A stretch of DNA of 64,000 nt. Origin: Cerioporus squamosus (lineage: Eukaryota; Basidiomycota; Agaricomycetes; Polyporales; Polyporaceae). The stretch spans positions 1 to 64,000 of the forward strand of contig JABYQS010000029.1 in NCBI GenBank assembly GCA_022592435.1, in the 5' to 3' direction. Below the pieces are notes generated by a model that was given only the letters and a program-made list of their open reading frames with translations, was not told where the DNA came from and searched no databases. Each line of letters begins with the position of its first letter. The first letter of the stretch is position 1. Positions 61,464-64,000 of the stretch are shown one piece after another. Both the position numbers and the translations under genes were made by a program.

Positions 61464-62909
61464 TACGTGTCTTGTTTGATATCGATGTGAACTTCACTAC
61501 TTAGTGCCACCAGTGACCACAGCAAGTTCCGGAAGATTTTGTGCGCCCTGCACGGCAAGAGACACAATGGGACATCTGTACTAGTAGCCTGTCAGTGACA
61601 GAGAATCAGATCTTCCGAGCGGGCGGTCACAAGCACTTTACTCACCGCGAGCCCGATCTGCTGTATCGATCCGCGCGATGCGGTCGATGGGATCGTTCTA
61701 CTTACTGACATGAGACGGTATGACGTCGACGCGTCCGTCCGGGGTCCGGGGCCTGGTTGAGTATTCCCGGGAGGCGAGTGAATATCAATGGTGCACCAGC
61801 TGCCGACGTCGTGTGGCGGATCGATAGTCCTGTCTGTCTGCGAGTACTTTGTGCAAGTTGCGCGCGAGCGGCGAGAAAACCAGTGCTCGGAGGACTTGAC
61901 AGGCTGCTCCGGACTCGGGAGCTGCCAGTGCACAGGCCACAGGAAACCCCGGCATCGGCCTTGCAGGAAACACTGGTATGTAAGTCACTAAGTATAGGCG
62001 GGGCGGCTCGAGAACGCGAGGCTGGGGTGTGCATGTGGAGGGCGGGAAGATTGCACGTTGGTGGGATGCGCGTGGTGATGCAGATGGCCCATGGGGGACC
62101 CTCGCGGGACGGTGGCACGTCCAGAATTAACCACGCGAGCCTGCGGAGATGGCAAGGATGAACTGTTTCTCGGAGACCACGGAACTAGTTAGGGCCACTT
62201 ACCGGATGTGCTGGCTGGCCAGTGGTGCTCCCAACGTTACAATACCGGCCGCGGGCGATGGACGTGCATAGAGTTCATGCGGCGGACGGCGGACGCACGA
62301 CGCGGAGGAAGACTCACCTGTGTGACACATTCACTGTACAGCTCGAGGCTGAGCGCCGACGGCTGCTGGTTGCTTGACCGTAGTCTTCCTTCACGCGAAC
62401 GAGTCTGGTGTTTGTAATGACTCTGAGTCGGAATGGTTCAGGACATGCAAGGTGGATGCATCATGCATGAAGATCAGCCACATGCTGCCACGTGGCTCGC
62501 TCCCAACCGCAGAAGGTTCGAACATACGGCGGCGCTTGCCAGCCGTCTCTCTCGTCCACCATGTAGGTATACCCCCGCAATGCACAGAACATGACGATAC
62601 CTCTCTCGGACCCCCGCGTCAAGAAGACATGACGGAACAGTTGCATGACGAATCTCATGACGATGAGCGGCAGCTGCCCATGTCGTGGCCACGGTGCGGC
62701 TCTCTTAAGTTTGTCTCATACCGCCTTCTTCCTCTGTGACATGCTTCTTGGGACGCTGAGCGGATCTTGCAGACTTTCCTAGGCTTGTTGTACTGTACGC
62801 GAGCGACACGCACACGATCTCGACGATCATCTGGGTCCAGATTCTCAAGCCGCCTCTGAACTATCCATCCCGTCCATCTCAGCCAGACAACTTGGATCCC
62901 CGTCCTGTC

Positions 62910-63700
62910 ATGCGGCTCATTCGGAACACGCTGAACGCACGCAGCGCCAGGAACAGGCTACAGCCAGCTCTGCTTCGCAGCATCTCATCTCGTACCTTCC
63001 AGACGGCCACGGAAGGCCCTGCCAGCTCTCCGACTCAAATCAATATCATCACTGGCTTCCCTCTCATCGTATATCCCGACTTTTCCCGAGTCGTCGCTCG
63101 CTTTGACTGTGTCTCAGGCTGACAGCGCTCTGCTTCCGCTTCGAATCCCCTGGCTGCGGCGTTCGCGTGGAAACGCTACAAGTGACTGCGTCCGCCGGTT
63201 TCTCTGGCTATCTCGTTCGGTCTCATGCGAAGACCGGAGCTTGAGCCTTGCGATCGGTGACACTACTGACAAGACTGCAGCCCTTCACGTCCGCAGTGCT
63301 GCCTCTCCGGGATCTTCGCGATGCGTATGACGGTACTGTACCACCACGCTTGGAAGGCCCCGGTGTCGATTGTGCTCCGGTATCGATTGCGAACGGCACA
63401 TGCCTGCCGACATTGGCTCTGCAGGTCACGGTGCGTCTGCGCATACAAGGTCTTTCCCAGTGCTTCTCGTCTATCTAACCCTGCTGCTCGCCCGTTCCAG
63501 CATCAAGCTTAGGTTCGACGTCTGAACGCGACTTCGATCCCAAGTCCGCCGCCTCGTCGATCAGATGCGTGCATTGGGAGAACGTGGCCGCTATGTCGCA
63601 TACCGCCTCGCTTGAGTCACGGTGCATATCCGCGCGCTGGCTGGCCCGTGAGTGCGTGTGTGCGTGTGTGCCGCGAATGGTCGTGCCGTGTCTGGTCACC
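62910..63700 (+). other. Possible mitochondrially targeted gene, structure unresolved
   Basis: An ATG at 62910 opens MRLIRNTLNARSARNRLQPA and then SISSRTFQTA, an Arg/Ser-rich, acid-free run typical of a mitochondrial presequence with a possible cleavage site. It continues INIITGFPLIVYPDFSR. Further open pieces follow on the plus strand (LQPFTSAVLPLRDLRDAYDG near 63280; a stretch near 63520-63650 ending at a GTGAGT donor). I could not join them into one frame and do not recognise the product. A pyrimidine-rich leader (CCATCCCGTCCATCTC) precedes the ATG. The gene may run on toward the right edge or be decayed. Confidence 0.35.
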
Positions 63701-64000
63701 TAGCCTCACGTACGTCCACCTTCTCATCTCCCTATCGCCGCTGTCCTACTCCTCCGGTTGGCTTTCTGGGTGTGTCCCGTGATCCCGTGTCTATCAGCTC
63801 GAGTCTTACTACGCCTTTCTTCGCGCCCGCGAGGTTATTCTTGTCGTGCAGCGCGCGACTTTACATCTGATTCCGCTGCGGCGTAAGTACACCAGGCACT
63901 TCCCGAGGTCAGCAGACCCTTGTGTCGCTTCCGTTGTCCAAGCCTCATCCAACAGTCAACTGACTGACTGACCGACTATGTGCTGCAGCGCTAGCCCGCA
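63701..64000. other. Right-edge sequence
   Basis: No independent gene supported. It could contain later exons of the unresolved gene at 62910. Confidence 0.3.

Larger units (their letters stand above)
59757..62891. other. 3' flank and repeat-rich spacer, no gene seen
   Basis: Follows the conserved gene. Contains the CAGTCC minisatellite (60363-60440), CTCACCTCG repeats (about 60322-60353) and an alternating CG run (about 61450-61463). Open frames are short and antisense-overlapping. Confidence 0.45.

Overview
This is a filamentous-fungal nuclear window, most likely from an agaricomycete basidiomycete and possibly a polypore. The signs are GC-rich coding sequence, very intron-rich genes with introns of about 50-65 nt, families of F-box/LRR-like genes, tandem short-chain dehydrogenases, and a conserved Agaricomycete-type protein with the motif ALPARGCPGRTY. 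The species assignment is inference from family content.

Layout. (1) 0.4-27.5 kb is an accessory redox/F-box region. It holds a secreted bicovalent-FAD (berberine-bridge type) oxidoreductase, two class III (YqjM-like) Old Yellow Enzymes in opposite orientation, four full-size or nearly full-size short-chain dehydrogenase/reductases (SDRs) plus one SDR relic, three related F-box genes, and a single-pass membrane protein with a PPxY tail. (2) 27.5-31.2 kb has no convincing gene. (3) 31.2-39.2 kb is one large 24-exon ZNFX1/NFX1-type helicase with CCCH, NFX1 and RZ zinc fingers. (4) 40.6-41.6 kb is another SDR. (5) 42.0-45.8 kb holds two divergent genes for helical proteins; one has a central hydrophobic hairpin, an architecture like alpha-helical membrane-lytic proteins. 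(6) 45.8-58.5 kb has no gene I can support, only ambiguous open stretches and simple repeats. (7) 58.6-59.8 kb is an intact conserved Pro/Ser-rich gene. (8) 60-64 kb is mostly simple repeats and spacer, with a possible mitochondrially targeted gene near the right edge.

Decay. Several accessory duplicates carry small lesions: F-box 1 (1-nt deletion and short C-terminus), F-box 2 (in-frame TAA), SDR2 (1-nt insertion just before the catalytic Tyr), OYE2 (1-nt deletion in a C run, plus Cys to Ala in the active site) and SDR4 (many lesions). OYE1, SDR1, SDR3, SDR5, SDR6, F-box 3, the FAD oxidoreductase and all 24 exons of the helicase read cleanly. This favours birth-and-death evolution over general sequence error.

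How the genes may work together. The mix of FAD oxidase, ene-reductases and several SDRs resembles the oxidative tailoring set of ergot-alkaloid clusters (EasE, EasA, EasD types), but no backbone or prenyltransferase gene is visible, so a shared pathway is only a hypothesis. The helicase belongs to a family linked to RNAi, heterochromatin and antiviral surveillance.
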